Shown one piece after another: positions 1 through 9,322 of a stretch of 64,000 bases of DNA. The stretch is from contig CBDCGV010000011.1 of NCBI GenBank assembly GCA_965216955.1, positions 248,001 through 312,000 of the forward strand, given 5' to 3'. Position 1 is the stretch's first letter. The number at the start of each line of letters is the position of its first letter. The position numbers and the translations under genes are program-made. This stretch comes from CBDCGV01 sp965216955 (GTDB lineage Bacteria > Bacteroidota > Bacteroidia > Chitinophagales > JADIYW01). The notes below the pieces were generated by a model that saw nothing but the letters and a program-made list of their open reading frames with translations, was not told the origin of the DNA and made no database searches.

Positions 1-2
1 GA

Positions 3-572
3 ATGCTGGGAACAGCTTATCTGGAAGTTGATGAACAAGGTAATAAGCTTAAGGAACAGTTAGCTCCGTTTACGGAAGACAAGGATTTAAAAGCAAATAT
101 TTACACAAAACATTTGATCTGTGGCGCTACTATAATGATAACAAAAAAAGTGTATGAAGATATTGGAGGCTACCATGAATATTATTTAAACCGCATATCC
201 TTTCAGGATTACTATTGGGCCGCACTCATTTGCTTAAAATATAAATCGCGCATTTTAAACACCCCCTTATATATAAGGAGGATGCATCCCCAGTCAATAA
301 GTGGTTCTTCTAAAAAGGCTAAAATTTGGTATGGATACCATTCTACACTTATATTGTTAAATCAAAGAAAATTGACAGGAACTGATGATCTAGAACAAAA
401 CAAGCAAAGACATCTTAAGTCAAAAGTTTACTTAAAAATTGCCAGCCTGTTTCTTTCGGAAACAGATTATCAAAATGCTCTAAAATATATCTCCAAAGCG
501 ATAAAATTCAACCCATTCTCTCTTTATAATTATCGCACCATGTTTTATATAATAAGAAAAAGAGCTTCTTAA
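3..572 (+). CDS. Glycosyltransferase family 2, C-terminal part (truncated by window edge)
   Basis: The frame runs off the left edge, so the methionine at base 3 is probably internal and the DXD half of the protein is missing. The visible 189 residues fit the C-terminal half of a GT-A fold family 2 transferase: an acidic acceptor-site stretch (FQDYYWAAL, about residue 67) followed by RRMHPQSISGS (about residue 92), the usual loop after the catalytic region. The last 60 residues resemble a TPR-type helical hairpin (ETDYQNALKYISKAI). The stop is one base before the next transferase gene, so the two are likely co-transcribed. It probably adds one sugar of the surface polysaccharide; donor and acceptor cannot be told. 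Confidence 0.75.
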   Translation: MLGTAYLEVDEQGNKLKEQLAPFTEDKDLKANIYTKHLICGATIMITKKVYEDIGGYHEYYLNRISFQDYYWAALICLKYKSRILNTPLYIRRMHPQSISGSSKKAKIWYGYHSTLILLNQRKLTGTDDLEQNKQRHLKSKVYLKIASLFLSETDYQNALKYISKAIKFNPFSLYNYRTMFYIIRKRAS

Positions 573-573
573 A

Positions 574-1773
574 ATGAGAATTGGAATTGTAACATTAGAA
601 TATGTCACCGAATCAAACTTTGATGGAGGTTTTGCAAATCATTTTTATAAGTTAGCAAAAGGTTTCAAAGCACTCGGACATGAACCACTTGTATTTACAA
701 GATCAGAATTAACAGAAGAAATTGAACACGAAGGAATAAAAGTTTATAGAACCATTTCAAAACCAACCTGGTGGTTTAAGTTAGTTGATAAAATTACACG
801 TTTTAAATTTTATCGTTCTCTAGGGTTTATATTGTATAGTTACTGGTTCAAAAAAAGAATTCTTAGTATTCATAAAAAAAACAAAATTGATGTCTTGCTC
901 TTTTCTAGTGCAGGACAAGTAGCTTTTTTCAAACCTCGGAAAATTCCTGCAGTTATTTTGGCTGGTGGAAGATTAAAAGTATGGAACGAAGCCAATGGCG
1001 TTTATAATAAAACACTACAAGAAAGACAGTTAGAAATTTTGGACGATTGGATTTTCAGAAGAGAAAAAAACATCTATGCTCCAAGTCACTTTTTATCCAA
1101 TCATTTAGAAAGGCTTTTTAATAAATCCATCCCCGTTATAGAAACGCCTTTTGCTGGATTAGAAAATATAACGCTCGACCATTCGTTAGTTAATAAAATT
1201 AAAGCGCAGACTTCAGACAAACCGTATATTCTTTTCTTTGGAAGGTTGGGGCTTTGGAAAGGGACAATCGACATTGCTGATGCGCTTCCCAAAATCCTTT
1301 CTAAGTACCCACAACTACATTTTGTTTTCATTGGAAAAGACAAAGGGTATAAGAATGAAACGGTTATGGAATACATTTACAAAAAAGTGCCCGATTATAA
1401 AGACCAAGTAATCTATATCCCTCCTGTGAAACACGAAGTATTGTTTCCTGTAATTGATAATTCTTTAGCTGTAATTTTGCCTTCTAGAGCCGAAAACCTT
1501 TCTAATGCCAGCATTGAGACCATGTCTATGGGAAAAATTCTTATAGGCACCAGAGGCGCGAGCTTTGATCAATTAATAACCGATGAAGAAAATGGGTTTC
1601 TATGTGAAATTTCAGATCCTGAAAGCATTGCTCTGGCCGTTAATAAATTGATGAACTTATCAGAAGAAGAAAAAAATGTGATGGAGCAAAAGGCAAAAAA
1701 ACGAATTGATTTGCTTCATCCCGATATTGTCGTAAAAGAACTTTTAGACTATTTTGAAAAAGTAGCAGATTAA
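574..1773 (+). CDS. Glycosyltransferase, GT4 family
   Basis: A 399-residue GT-B fold retaining transferase. The N-terminal domain starts MRIGIVTLEY with a glycine-rich loop (FDGGFANHFYKLAKGF), and the C-terminal nucleotide-sugar domain opens at ILFFGRLGLWKGT (about residue 220). The family E-x7-E signature is seen in PSRAENLSNASIETMSMG (about residue 305), and the length is usual for the family. It starts at ATG one base after the preceding stop. By context it transfers a sugar from a nucleotide donor to a lipid-linked intermediate on the cytoplasmic face of the membrane. Specificity is not readable. Confidence 0.85.
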   Translation: MRIGIVTLEYVTESNFDGGFANHFYKLAKGFKALGHEPLVFTRSELTEEIEHEGIKVYRTISKPTWWFKLVDKITRFKFYRSLGFILYSYWFKKRILSIHKKNKIDVLLFSSAGQVAFFKPRKIPAVILAGGRLKVWNEANGVYNKTLQERQLEILDDWIFRREKNIYAPSHFLSNHLERLFNKSIPVIETPFAGLENITLDHSLVNKIKAQTSDKPYILFFGRLGLWKGTIDIADALPKILSKYPQLHFVFIGKDKGYKNETVMEYIYKKVPDYKDQVIYIPPVKHEVLFPVIDNSLAVILPSRAENLSNASIETMSMGKILIGTRGASFDQLITDEENGFLCEISDPESIALAVNKLMNLSEEEKNVMEQKAKKRIDLLHPDIVVKELLDYFEKVAD

Positions 1774-1824
1774 AATCAATCAAGCTGAAAACAAAATCCT
1801 CGTTAAAAGATCTCTTTATCAAAA

Positions 1825-2844
1825 TTGAACGCTAAGCACTTGTCACCAAAAGTATCTGTATTAATGCCTGTATATAATGCAGCTAAATATCTTAGTGCTT
1901 CAATTGAAAGTATTCTCAATCAAACCTTTGAAGACTTTGAATTTATTATAATCAATGATGGTTCATCAGACGACTCAGAAAAAATCATTCTGTCTTTTAA
2001 AGACCCCAGAATAAAATATTTTAGAAACCCTAATAATTTAAAATTAATTAAAACGCTAAACAAAGGAATTGAATTATGTTCTGGCGAATACATTGCAAGA
2101 ATGGATGCAGATGATATTGCCGCGCCAAACAGATTAATGAAGCAATTCAAATTTATGGAAGCCAACTTAGGAATCGGAATTTGCGGCACTAATTTTGAAA
2201 TTTTCGGGAAAAATGAAATTTTATCAAAACTTGAAACTGAAAACGAAGCTATTAAATTTAGATTCTTATATGAGTGTCATTTTCAACACCCCACACTTAT
2301 GATTAGAACGGCCCTTTTAAAAGAAAACAATATCCTATTCAACACGGATTATGTTCATGCTGAAGATTATGAACTTTGGGTGCGACTTATTCCGCTAACC
2401 AATTTTGCGAACCTTCCTGATAATTTATTAAAATATAGAGATCATAATGAAAGCATCACCAATTCATTTTCTTCAGTTCAAGAGAAAAACTCCAATAAAG
2501 CCAGACAAAAGCTCTTTAATATAATTGGTGTTAAAGTGAATAAGAATGAATTAGATCTATATAGAAATTGTATGTATCATAAATATCCAAAAGAGTGGAA
2601 ATCCATTCGTACAATTCAAGATATATTCAAGCGACTCATTTTTTCAAATGAACAATCAAGGATATTTACTCCTGAAAAATTTAAAAATTATCTTGCCAAT
2701 GCATGGTGGAACTTATGTAATAACTCTACCAAATTCGGTATGTCGATTTATACGGAATATCACAACTCTGAATTATCCTCTTTTTATAAGCCAGGCATTT
2801 TTAAAAACTTGAAATTTTTATCGAAAGCACTAATAAAAAGATAA
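1825..2844 (+). CDS. Glycosyltransferase, GT2 family
   Basis: A 339-residue GT-A fold transferase. The N-terminus carries VSVLMPVYNAAKYLSASI and IIINDGSSDDSE (residues about 9-50), the metal-binding DXD is ARMDADDIA (about residue 92), and the acidic acceptor-side motif is HAEDYELWVRL. The frame opens with TTG at 1825 directly before the conserved first strand; the next ATG (1864) would cut into that strand, so TTG is preferred. The gap to the previous gene is about 50 bases without an obvious terminator. The C-terminal 100 residues are helical and not recognisable. It belongs to the polysaccharide cluster; its sugar is unknown. Confidence 0.83.
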   Translation: MNAKHLSPKVSVLMPVYNAAKYLSASIESILNQTFEDFEFIIINDGSSDDSEKIILSFKDPRIKYFRNPNNLKLIKTLNKGIELCSGEYIARMDADDIAAPNRLMKQFKFMEANLGIGICGTNFEIFGKNEILSKLETENEAIKFRFLYECHFQHPTLMIRTALLKENNILFNTDYVHAEDYELWVRLIPLTNFANLPDNLLKYRDHNESITNSFSSVQEKNSNKARQKLFNIIGVKVNKNELDLYRNCMYHKYPKEWKSIRTIQDIFKRLIFSNEQSRIFTPEKFKNYLANAWWNLCNNSTKFGMSIYTEYHNSELSSFYKPGIFKNLKFLSKALIKR

Positions 2845-2864
2845 ATACTCAAAGTACCACTTTG

Positions 2865-3968
2865 ATGAGTGATTCCATTAAAATTACAGCCGATTACCCC
2901 ATTAATGTTAAAGCTAACGACAAACATTTTTTCGAAAATAGGTTAACATACAAGGTGAACAAACTAAGCGTGAAGCAATATAAAAACGTTTTTGTATCTC
3001 ATGAAGGGCTTTGTCTCAAAAATCTGCGTTTATTACCAAGGTCGACATTCAACATGACTCTTTTTAATGGTATTGATAGGAGTATTTACGGTTCCTATTA
3101 CAAACTAGTAATGGAACAATATTTAGTAAGCAAATATGGTAAAAGCCTTATCAATTATAAATTGCCTAAAAATGAAAAATACATTGTAATTCATACGAAG
3201 TGGTTTAACTATGCCTTTTGGATCAATTCAAGCCTTCTTCGACTTATAATGACAAAAAAATACTGGCCTAATGCAAAAGTGATTTATTCAGAAAGTTGGG
3301 ATCAAATTTCTTATGTGACAGAAAGTCTTAAAGCGTTTAAGGATGTTTCTTTCGAAAGAATTCCAAAAGGACATCATTTGACTATTCCTAATCTAATTTT
3401 TCCGGAAGTGAGAAAATGGACAGCATCACTCAACCCTGAAAGCTGTCAATTGGTTAGGTCTTACATGCTTCAAAAACTACCAGCGTTAATTACCAAAAAA
3501 GATAGAACCATAAATAACTCAGAACGAATCTATCTGACCAGATCTAAGAGAAAAGTACGAATGCTGGCTAATGAAATAGAGGTGCAAGAAATTTTAAAAG
3601 AAAATGGATTTTCAATAGTTGTTTTTGAGGAGCTTACTTTTTGGGAACAAGTTAGAATAATGAGCGAAGCAAAGGTATTTGTTTCAATTCATGGAGCGGG
3701 ATTCAACAATATAAACTTTATGCCTGAAGGCGGAAAAGTATTGGAATTTATAAATAAAAAATATGCAGAACTGGAATACACCTTTCCGTTTTGGAGATTA
3801 AGCAATTGCCTAAATCTTAAACATCATATACAATTTTGTATGCCAGAAGATGCTACAAATACCAACGTATCAGATGGTGTGTCGAGTACAAATAAATTAC
3901 TGGTCAATGAAAATCTAATAGTAGATATTGAACAATTTAAAATCAATTTAAAACTACTGTTAGAATAA
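2865..3968 (+). CDS. Glycosyltransferase, GT61-like (DUF563)
   Basis: The protein has the hallmark of the DUF563/GT61 family near the C-terminus: FVSIHGAGFNNINFMPEGG then KVLEFINK (about residues 270-298), preceded by a YLTRSKRKVRMLANE segment typical of the nucleotide-binding part. Length about 367 residues is normal. ATG at 2865 is preferred to the TTG one codon upstream. It lies 20 bases after the preceding GT2 gene. Known family members add xylose, GlcNAc or other residues, but bacterial members are poorly characterised, so the reaction here is open. Confidence 0.8.
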   Translation: MSDSIKITADYPINVKANDKHFFENRLTYKVNKLSVKQYKNVFVSHEGLCLKNLRLLPRSTFNMTLFNGIDRSIYGSYYKLVMEQYLVSKYGKSLINYKLPKNEKYIVIHTKWFNYAFWINSSLLRLIMTKKYWPNAKVIYSESWDQISYVTESLKAFKDVSFERIPKGHHLTIPNLIFPEVRKWTASLNPESCQLVRSYMLQKLPALITKKDRTINNSERIYLTRSKRKVRMLANEIEVQEILKENGFSIVVFEELTFWEQVRIMSEAKVFVSIHGAGFNNINFMPEGGKVLEFINKKYAELEYTFPFWRLSNCLNLKHHIQFCMPEDATNTNVSDGVSSTNKLLVNENLIVDIEQFKINLKLLLE

Positions 3969-4034
3969 CGTACAAGTTTTGGTTCAGAGTTTATTGAATT
4001 TACCATTAATCATTTTTAAGAAAATTTTTCATCC

Positions 4035-4781
4035 ATGGAAGAAAAACCAAATATAAGCGTCTTCTTTCCCGTATATAAGGACGAAACTACTGTCAGAAGT
4101 CTAACTATAAAAGCTATAGAGGTTTTAAAAGAGATTTCCAACAAATTCGAAATCGTTATAGTAAATGACGGCAGTCCGGACAGGTCAGGAGAAATAGCAG
4201 ATGAATTAGCAACGGAATTCCCATTTGTCAAAGCGATTCATCACTCCGTTAACAAGGGTTATGGGGCAGCTGTTAAAACGGGGTTTGAGAACAGTCAATA
4301 TGAATGGATTTGCTTAACTGATGGCGATGACGAATATGACATTAGAGACTTGAAAAAAATGATCCGCCTCAAAAACTATTATGATTTGGTGATTACTTTC
4401 AGATATGTAAAACTTTACTCCACAATGAGGGTTTTCATCTCTGCAGTTTATAATAAAATAGTTCGCTCCATTTTTAGAACAAGATACAGGGACATAAGTA
4501 CTGGCTTAAGGCTCATTAGAAAAGATGTTTATAATGAACTACGATTAATTTCTGACAGTCCGTTTATAGGGGCCGAACTCACGATGAGAACTATGCTCAA
4601 GGGATATCGAGTTGGAGAAATGGGTATACAAACATTTCCAAGAGAAATTGGGAAAGGATCTTCTGTATCCATGAAGAATATCATGCATACACTTAAAGAC
4701 CTAAAAAAAGTATATTACGATATTTTCTCTCAACATTACGATATGCCAGACAACAGAAGTAGAAAAAAGGTTAAGCAATAA
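4035..4781 (+). CDS. Glycosyltransferase, GT2 family, DPM1-like
   Basis: A 248-residue soluble GT-A protein. The order ISVFFPVYKDETTV, IVIVNDGSPDRSGE, NKGYGAAVKTGFENS and LTDGDDEYDI is the dolichyl/polyprenyl-phosphate sugar transferase pattern (DPM1, GtrB, ArnC type). It lacks the C-terminal membrane helices of GtrB-type proteins. The next gene, two bases downstream, encodes a GT-C membrane transferase of the kind that uses polyprenyl-phosphate sugars, so a donor-maker/user pair is a reasonable inference. The sugar is not identifiable. Confidence 0.83.
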   Translation: MEEKPNISVFFPVYKDETTVRSLTIKAIEVLKEISNKFEIVIVNDGSPDRSGEIADELATEFPFVKAIHHSVNKGYGAAVKTGFENSQYEWICLTDGDDEYDIRDLKKMIRLKNYYDLVITFRYVKLYSTMRVFISAVYNKIVRSIFRTRYRDISTGLRLIRKDVYNELRLISDSPFIGAELTMRTMLKGYRVGEMGIQTFPREIGKGSSVSMKNIMHTLKDLKKVYYDIFSQHYDMPDNRSRKKVKQ

Positions 4782-4783
4782 AA

Positions 4784-6256
4784 ATGAAAACGTCGATTTA
4801 TCTACAACATATGTCTAAGGCAGCTCTTGCGATTGGGTTGGTATTACTTATTGTTTATAGACTATTAATTTGTATTAACTACAATGTAGAAATTGCGGTT
4901 GGAGAATCCAACAACATATGGAACGCCTTAAAAGTTGCTCAAGGAAAACCTTTATATAGCAACCCTGAAGACACTCCATTTGAAATATTTCAATATACGC
5001 CCGTCTCTCAAATACCAATTATTATTGCGTCAAAAATTTTCAATGACAACTCTCCGACTTATGTATATAAAGTGTTGCTTACAGGCAGAAGCATAAATTT
5101 ATTTTTTAACCTCTTCACCATTTATTTGGTTTATTTAATACTCGGCATCTTTGGTGTCAAATCCATTTTAAGGCTTTCGACTACACTTTTATCTTTTGCA
5201 TTATTGACGCAATTATCTTTTGCGGTACGCCCTGATTCATGTGCATTATTTTTAATGATCCTTTCAATTTATTTATTCATAAAGGCCTATTTCAAAAATA
5301 AGCCCAACTTATTCCTTGTCTCTGGCACCATATTAGCCCTCTCCTTTTTTGTTAAACAAGATTCTTTTTTAATTATCTCTGCATTAGGTCTTTTTCTATT
5401 ATTAAATAGAAAGTGGAAAGAAACATTTACTTTTTCTTTGTCATTTATAGCCCCATTAGCAATACTCTTATTTTTATTTAAACTATCATTTGGACCATAT
5501 TTTCTCAGTTCAATAACAGGGGGTGTTTCAACAGGTTACGACTTTGCTCAATTAAAGTCTGTATTTATTCGATTTTTGGATTTCTATGCTATTGTATTTT
5601 TTATTGGACTAGTATTCTTTATCACCAATATTTTAAAATACACTTCGAAAAAGAGCAATCTATTATTACTGCTTCTATACATTTTTTCATTATTAATTGC
5701 TTTATTTTCCTCTTTAAAGAAAGGTTCTTGGATAAATTACTACAACCCCTTTGTTATCTATTCCCTTATATTGATTGCCGTAACACTTAGTCAAAACAAA
5801 ATTCACGAAAAAAAATACTCCAGTCCTATTATATCTGGAATCACTTTAGGTTTAATGTGCCTGTTTCTGTTTCAACAAACTTATCATTACACCTCCCCTT
5901 TCCTAAAATATTCTAAAAGTAAATCTGATTATCTTAACCTCGTTGATTCTTTTAAAGACTTTAAAAATGAAGCCGAGGCAAAAGGATACAACATTTTTAC
6001 ATTTGATAAACCACTAAAACTGTTATTTAGTAAACATTCCATTTTTCCAAATACGGAATTTTATCACGTTACTCAATTCTCTTTAGATGGATATAAAAAT
6101 TTAAGAGAGGATCAACAATTAGATGTTCTAATAAAAAACAAGGACCTTGAAAAGCATAATCAATTTTCTACTTTGGAATACTTTAAAGTACCAACTCAAA
6201 ATTTTAAAGAAACAGACAAAATTTTAAACTATACAATATATAAAAATGGACGCTGA
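4784..6256 (+). CDS. GT-C type membrane glycosyltransferase (ArnT/PMT-like)
   Basis: A 490-residue polytopic membrane protein with about ten hydrophobic segments. After the first helix comes an extracytoplasmic loop with an acidic residue followed by NIWNALKVAQGKPLYSNPED, the arrangement seen in the first loop of GT39/GT83-type transferases, and later RPDSCALF and FVKQDSF motifs. Such enzymes take a sugar from a polyprenyl-phosphate carrier on the periplasmic side. It begins two bases after the DPM1-like gene and overlaps the following methyltransferase by 11 bases, so translation is probably coupled. Family call is moderate; substrate unknown. Confidence 0.68.
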   Translation: MKTSIYLQHMSKAALAIGLVLLIVYRLLICINYNVEIAVGESNNIWNALKVAQGKPLYSNPEDTPFEIFQYTPVSQIPIIIASKIFNDNSPTYVYKVLLTGRSINLFFNLFTIYLVYLILGIFGVKSILRLSTTLLSFALLTQLSFAVRPDSCALFLMILSIYLFIKAYFKNKPNLFLVSGTILALSFFVKQDSFLIISALGLFLLLNRKWKETFTFSLSFIAPLAILLFLFKLSFGPYFLSSITGGVSTGYDFAQLKSVFIRFLDFYAIVFFIGLVFFITNILKYTSKKSNLLLLLLYIFSLLIALFSSLKKGSWINYYNPFVIYSLILIAVTLSQNKIHEKKYSSPIISGITLGLMCLFLFQQTYHYTSPFLKYSKSKSDYLNLVDSFKDFKNEAEAKGYNIFTFDKPLKLLFSKHSIFPNTEFYHVTQFSLDGYKNLREDQQLDVLIKNKDLEKHNQFSTLEYFKVPTQNFKETDKILNYTIYKNGR

Positions 6257-6887
6257 GAAATATTATGAATCACGTTTTGTATTTGACAAAGGGCGCACTA
6301 AAGTATGGCGTGCCATCAATGAATACCTTCAAAAATTTATACCTGATAACGCTGCCATTTTAGATATAGGCTGTGGTTATTGCGACTTTATCAATGGCAT
6401 AAAAGCTGAGCATAAATACGCAATCGATCTTAATCCCAATATGCAGCAATTTGTTACAGACAAGTCCATCCAGTTTTCAGCACAATCTGTATTGGATGAT
6501 TTTCCTGTTAAAGATTCAAGTTTAGATATCGTTTTTGCAAGCAACCTTTTTGAGCATTTTAACGATGAGGAGCTCAACATCCTTATAAAAAATGTTTCAA
6601 AAAAACTAAAGCAAGGAGGAAAAGTAATTTTGGTGCAACCTAACATCTATTATGCCTATAGAGAGTATTGGGATGACTATACCCATAAAAAGGCATTCTC
6701 TCATGTTTCACTTGCCGATTTTTTATCCAGCCAAAACTTTGAACCTGTTCATGTAAAAGACAAGTTTCTACCTTTTAGTTTAAAATCTCGATTACCAAAA
6801 TCATATTATTTGACAAAATTATATCTCCATTTCCCTATTAAACCGATGGGCAAACAGATGTTGGTAATTGCCAAAAAACTAGGCTAA
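6246..6887 (+). CDS. Class I SAM-dependent methyltransferase
   Basis: A 213-residue protein with the Rossmann methyltransferase signature: motif I is AILDIGCGYCDFI (about residue 39), an acidic residue ends the next strand (YAIDLNP), and the post-motif LDIVFASNLFEHFNDEEL matches motifs II and III. The Methyltransf_11 type is the closest fit. Its start overlaps the end of the GT-C gene. Inside a polysaccharide cluster it is likely to methylate a sugar or to cap a chain, but a small-molecule role cannot be excluded. Confidence 0.82.
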   Translation: MDAEKYYESRFVFDKGRTKVWRAINEYLQKFIPDNAAILDIGCGYCDFINGIKAEHKYAIDLNPNMQQFVTDKSIQFSAQSVLDDFPVKDSSLDIVFASNLFEHFNDEELNILIKNVSKKLKQGGKVILVQPNIYYAYREYWDDYTHKKAFSHVSLADFLSSQNFEPVHVKDKFLPFSLKSRLPKSYYLTKLYLHFPIKPMGKQMLVIAKKLG

Positions 6888-6917
6888 TCCATCTCCAGCA
6901 TTAATCTTTTTTAATAC

Positions 6918-8339
6918 GTGCTTTTTAACTCTGTTGAATATTTATTCTTTTTTCCTACAGTAGTAATACTCTATTTTCTACTACCGTTGAAGTGGAGAAT
7001 GATGATGCTACTTGCTGCCAGCTATTATTTTTACATGTGCTGGAAAGTAGAATATATTATCCTGATTATACTATCAACACTTACTGATTTTTATGCCGCT
7101 CAACAGATTAAAAAAAGTACAAAAAAAAGTACAAAAAAACGATGGCTATGGTTAAGCCTAGGAGTTAACCTTGGAATTTTATTTGGTTTCAAATATTTTA
7201 ATTTCTTCAATGAGAGTGTTCAATCTATTTTTAATACATTCAATCTCTTCTATGGAATTAAAGGGTTGGAAGTCTTATTACCGGTTGGCATTTCATTTTA
7301 TACTTTTCAAACGCTTAGCTATACAATTGATGTTTATAATGAAAAAATTGACCCGGAAAAAAGTCTTTCTAGGTTTGCATTATATGTTTCCTTTTTTCCC
7401 CAACTAGTAGCAGGTCCTATTGAACGTCCTACGAACCTTTTACCCCAATTCAAACAAAAAATTAAGTTTAGTGTACCTAATTTAACTTATGGTACAAAGC
7501 TAATTATATGGGGGCTTTTCAAAAAAGTAGTTATTGCAGACAGGCTTGCATCTTATGTAGACGCCGTCTACGGCAATCATACTGAATTTGGAGCCTTGAC
7601 TTCAATAATTGCTACTATCTTTTTTGCTTTTCAAATTTATTGTGACTTTTCAGGTTACTCAGATATCGCTATAGGGTCAGCAAGAATATTAGGAATTAAT
7701 CTTATGGAAAATTTCCGTACGCCTTACCTATCAAAAGGCATACGTGAGTTTTGGTCTCGTTGGCACATTTCCCTTTCAACATGGTTTAGAGATTATTTAT
7801 ATATTCCATTAGGAGGAAACAGAGTTGTGAAATGGCGTTGGTATTACAACCTAATGATTACATTTTTAGTCAGCGGTTTATGGCACGGAGCGAATTGGAC
7901 TTTTGTATTTTGGGGATTCCTACATGGTTTATATTTAATTATTGAAAATCAGTTTTCAAGCAAAGGCAATTCAACTACTAAAAAACCTAGTTTATATAAA
8001 AATACATTACAAATATTATTTACTTTCTCATTGGTTACACTCGCTTGGGTATTTTTTAGAGCGTCAAATGTTAACCAAGCGTTTGATATTATTGGTGGCT
8101 TTATAACCAAAATGGATGACTTATCCATTATGATGATCAGCAAACTAGAAATGGCTATTTCTGTTTTCTTTTTAGGTTTTCTTATTTTAATAGAAATATA
8201 TGCAAACAAAACACCGGTTATAGACAAATTTGACAAAACACCAATCGCTATAAGGTGGGCCTTTTATTATACCTTGTTATTGGCAACTATTTCTTTTGGA
8301 GTTTTTGCTGATCAAGAGTTTATTTATTTTCAATTTTAA
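6918..8339 (+). CDS. MBOAT family O-acyltransferase (AlgI/DltB type)
   Basis: A 473-residue multi-pass membrane protein. It starts at GTG with MLFNSVEYLFFFP, the classic N-terminus of AlgI-like MBOAT proteins. Later motifs are TLSYTIDVY, FPQLVAGPIER, a WSRWHISLSTWFRDYLY block and the catalytic histidine in SGLWHGANWTF (about residue 322). It should move acyl groups, usually acetyl, across the membrane for attachment to the exported polysaccharide. The gene directly downstream (six-base gap) encodes an SGNH-like partner, the normal arrangement for an AlgI/AlgJ or DltB/DltD pair. A KKSTKKSTKK stretch near residue 60 is a small internal repeat. Confidence 0.93.
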   Translation: MLFNSVEYLFFFPTVVILYFLLPLKWRMMMLLAASYYFYMCWKVEYIILIILSTLTDFYAAQQIKKSTKKSTKKRWLWLSLGVNLGILFGFKYFNFFNESVQSIFNTFNLFYGIKGLEVLLPVGISFYTFQTLSYTIDVYNEKIDPEKSLSRFALYVSFFPQLVAGPIERPTNLLPQFKQKIKFSVPNLTYGTKLIIWGLFKKVVIADRLASYVDAVYGNHTEFGALTSIIATIFFAFQIYCDFSGYSDIAIGSARILGINLMENFRTPYLSKGIREFWSRWHISLSTWFRDYLYIPLGGNRVVKWRWYYNLMITFLVSGLWHGANWTFVFWGFLHGLYLIIENQFSSKGNSTTKKPSLYKNTLQILFTFSLVTLAWVFFRASNVNQAFDIIGGFITKMDDLSIMMISKLEMAISVFFLGFLILIEIYANKTPVIDKFDKTPIAIRWAFYYTLLLATISFGVFADQEFIYFQF

Positions 8340-8345
8340 TAAGAC

Positions 8346-9266
8346 ATGAAAAAGATCTTATTATTTACATTTGGATTTACTTTTTTACTATCAATCTTTA
8401 CGTTAACAAATAGATTTCTATCTGCTAAAATATATGCTACTGAAAATTTTTCATTAGGGACAAATACCACTCAACTTTTAGCAGGCAACTCTAGGCTTGC
8501 AGTTGTTAATCCTAAGCTTTTCGAAAACACGGCAAACATATGTTCTGGGAGAGAAAGTTATTACTATACCTATTTTGTTTTAAAGAAAGCTATTGATGCA
8601 AACCCTCAACTAAAAAGAATATTTCTGACTTGTTCTTATGACAATTTTACTAAATGCCTTGATCAAATAGATGGGGCCACTGATAGAATAGAATATTATC
8701 TTACTGCTCTAGATTGGAATCACTTTAAATCTTATCAATTAAAGCCTAAAAACTTTAAAGTACTTCTTAAAAAATTGGGGATTCCATTTAAGATTGAAGA
8801 TGAAGCAAAACTTGTAGCATCTTATAAGTTTGGCTTAATTAATCAAGAAAATGTTTCCTTTTATGGAGGATTTTATGAAAGCAATAACACCAATATTGAA
8901 TTAGATAAAATTCAGGAAACCATTAGTGAAGTTTTCTTATGTGAGAATAATACTTTTGAAAATTCGACAACTATGGAATCTTATTTTCATAAAATAATTA
9001 ATCTATGTAATAACAATGATATAGAGTTAGTTTTTATAAACCCTCCTTTCTATCCTTCTTTTTTAGAAGAAATTCCTGAAGAAGCCATTAAAAATTATGA
9101 CAGAATAATTATTGACGCAAAAGATAAATACCCAACTCTCAAATTTTTAGATTTCACAAATTTTATACTACCAGATTCTCTATATGGTGATCTCACACAC
9201 GTCAACAATAAAGGAGCTATTCCATATTCAGATTCTATTAAAACTGCTCTTAAAGTAAATTATTAG
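8346..9266 (+). CDS. SGNH/DltD-like partner of the MBOAT acyltransferase
   Basis: A 306-residue protein with an N-terminal signal-anchor helix (residues about 4-22). It is not clearly assignable to a named family by eye, but LLAGNSRLAV (residues 45-54) sits where an SGNH or DltD protein has its GDS nucleophile block, and GDLTHVNNKGA near residue 282 fits the D-x-x-H block of the same fold. Its position six bases after an MBOAT gene supports a role as the extracytoplasmic acyl-acceptor enzyme. The replacement of the usual GDS by GNS is noteworthy. The middle of the protein has no recognisable motif. Confidence 0.65.
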   Translation: MKKILLFTFGFTFLLSIFTLTNRFLSAKIYATENFSLGTNTTQLLAGNSRLAVVNPKLFENTANICSGRESYYYTYFVLKKAIDANPQLKRIFLTCSYDNFTKCLDQIDGATDRIEYYLTALDWNHFKSYQLKPKNFKVLLKKLGIPFKIEDEAKLVASYKFGLINQENVSFYGGFYESNNTNIELDKIQETISEVFLCENNTFENSTTMESYFHKIINLCNNNDIELVFINPPFYPSFLEEIPEEAIKNYDRIIIDAKDKYPTLKFLDFTNFILPDSLYGDLTHVNNKGAIPYSDSIKTALKVNY

Positions 9267-9322
9267 CAGCGACTCAATAAAACATAGTACAAAATAATCT
9301 TAAGAAGTTAATCAACAAAACT

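Noticed and set aside
7100..7140. Short repeated A-rich motif in the MBOAT gene
   Set aside because: It encodes KKSTKKSTKK within one protein; a two-copy micro-repeat, not a mobile or regulatory element.
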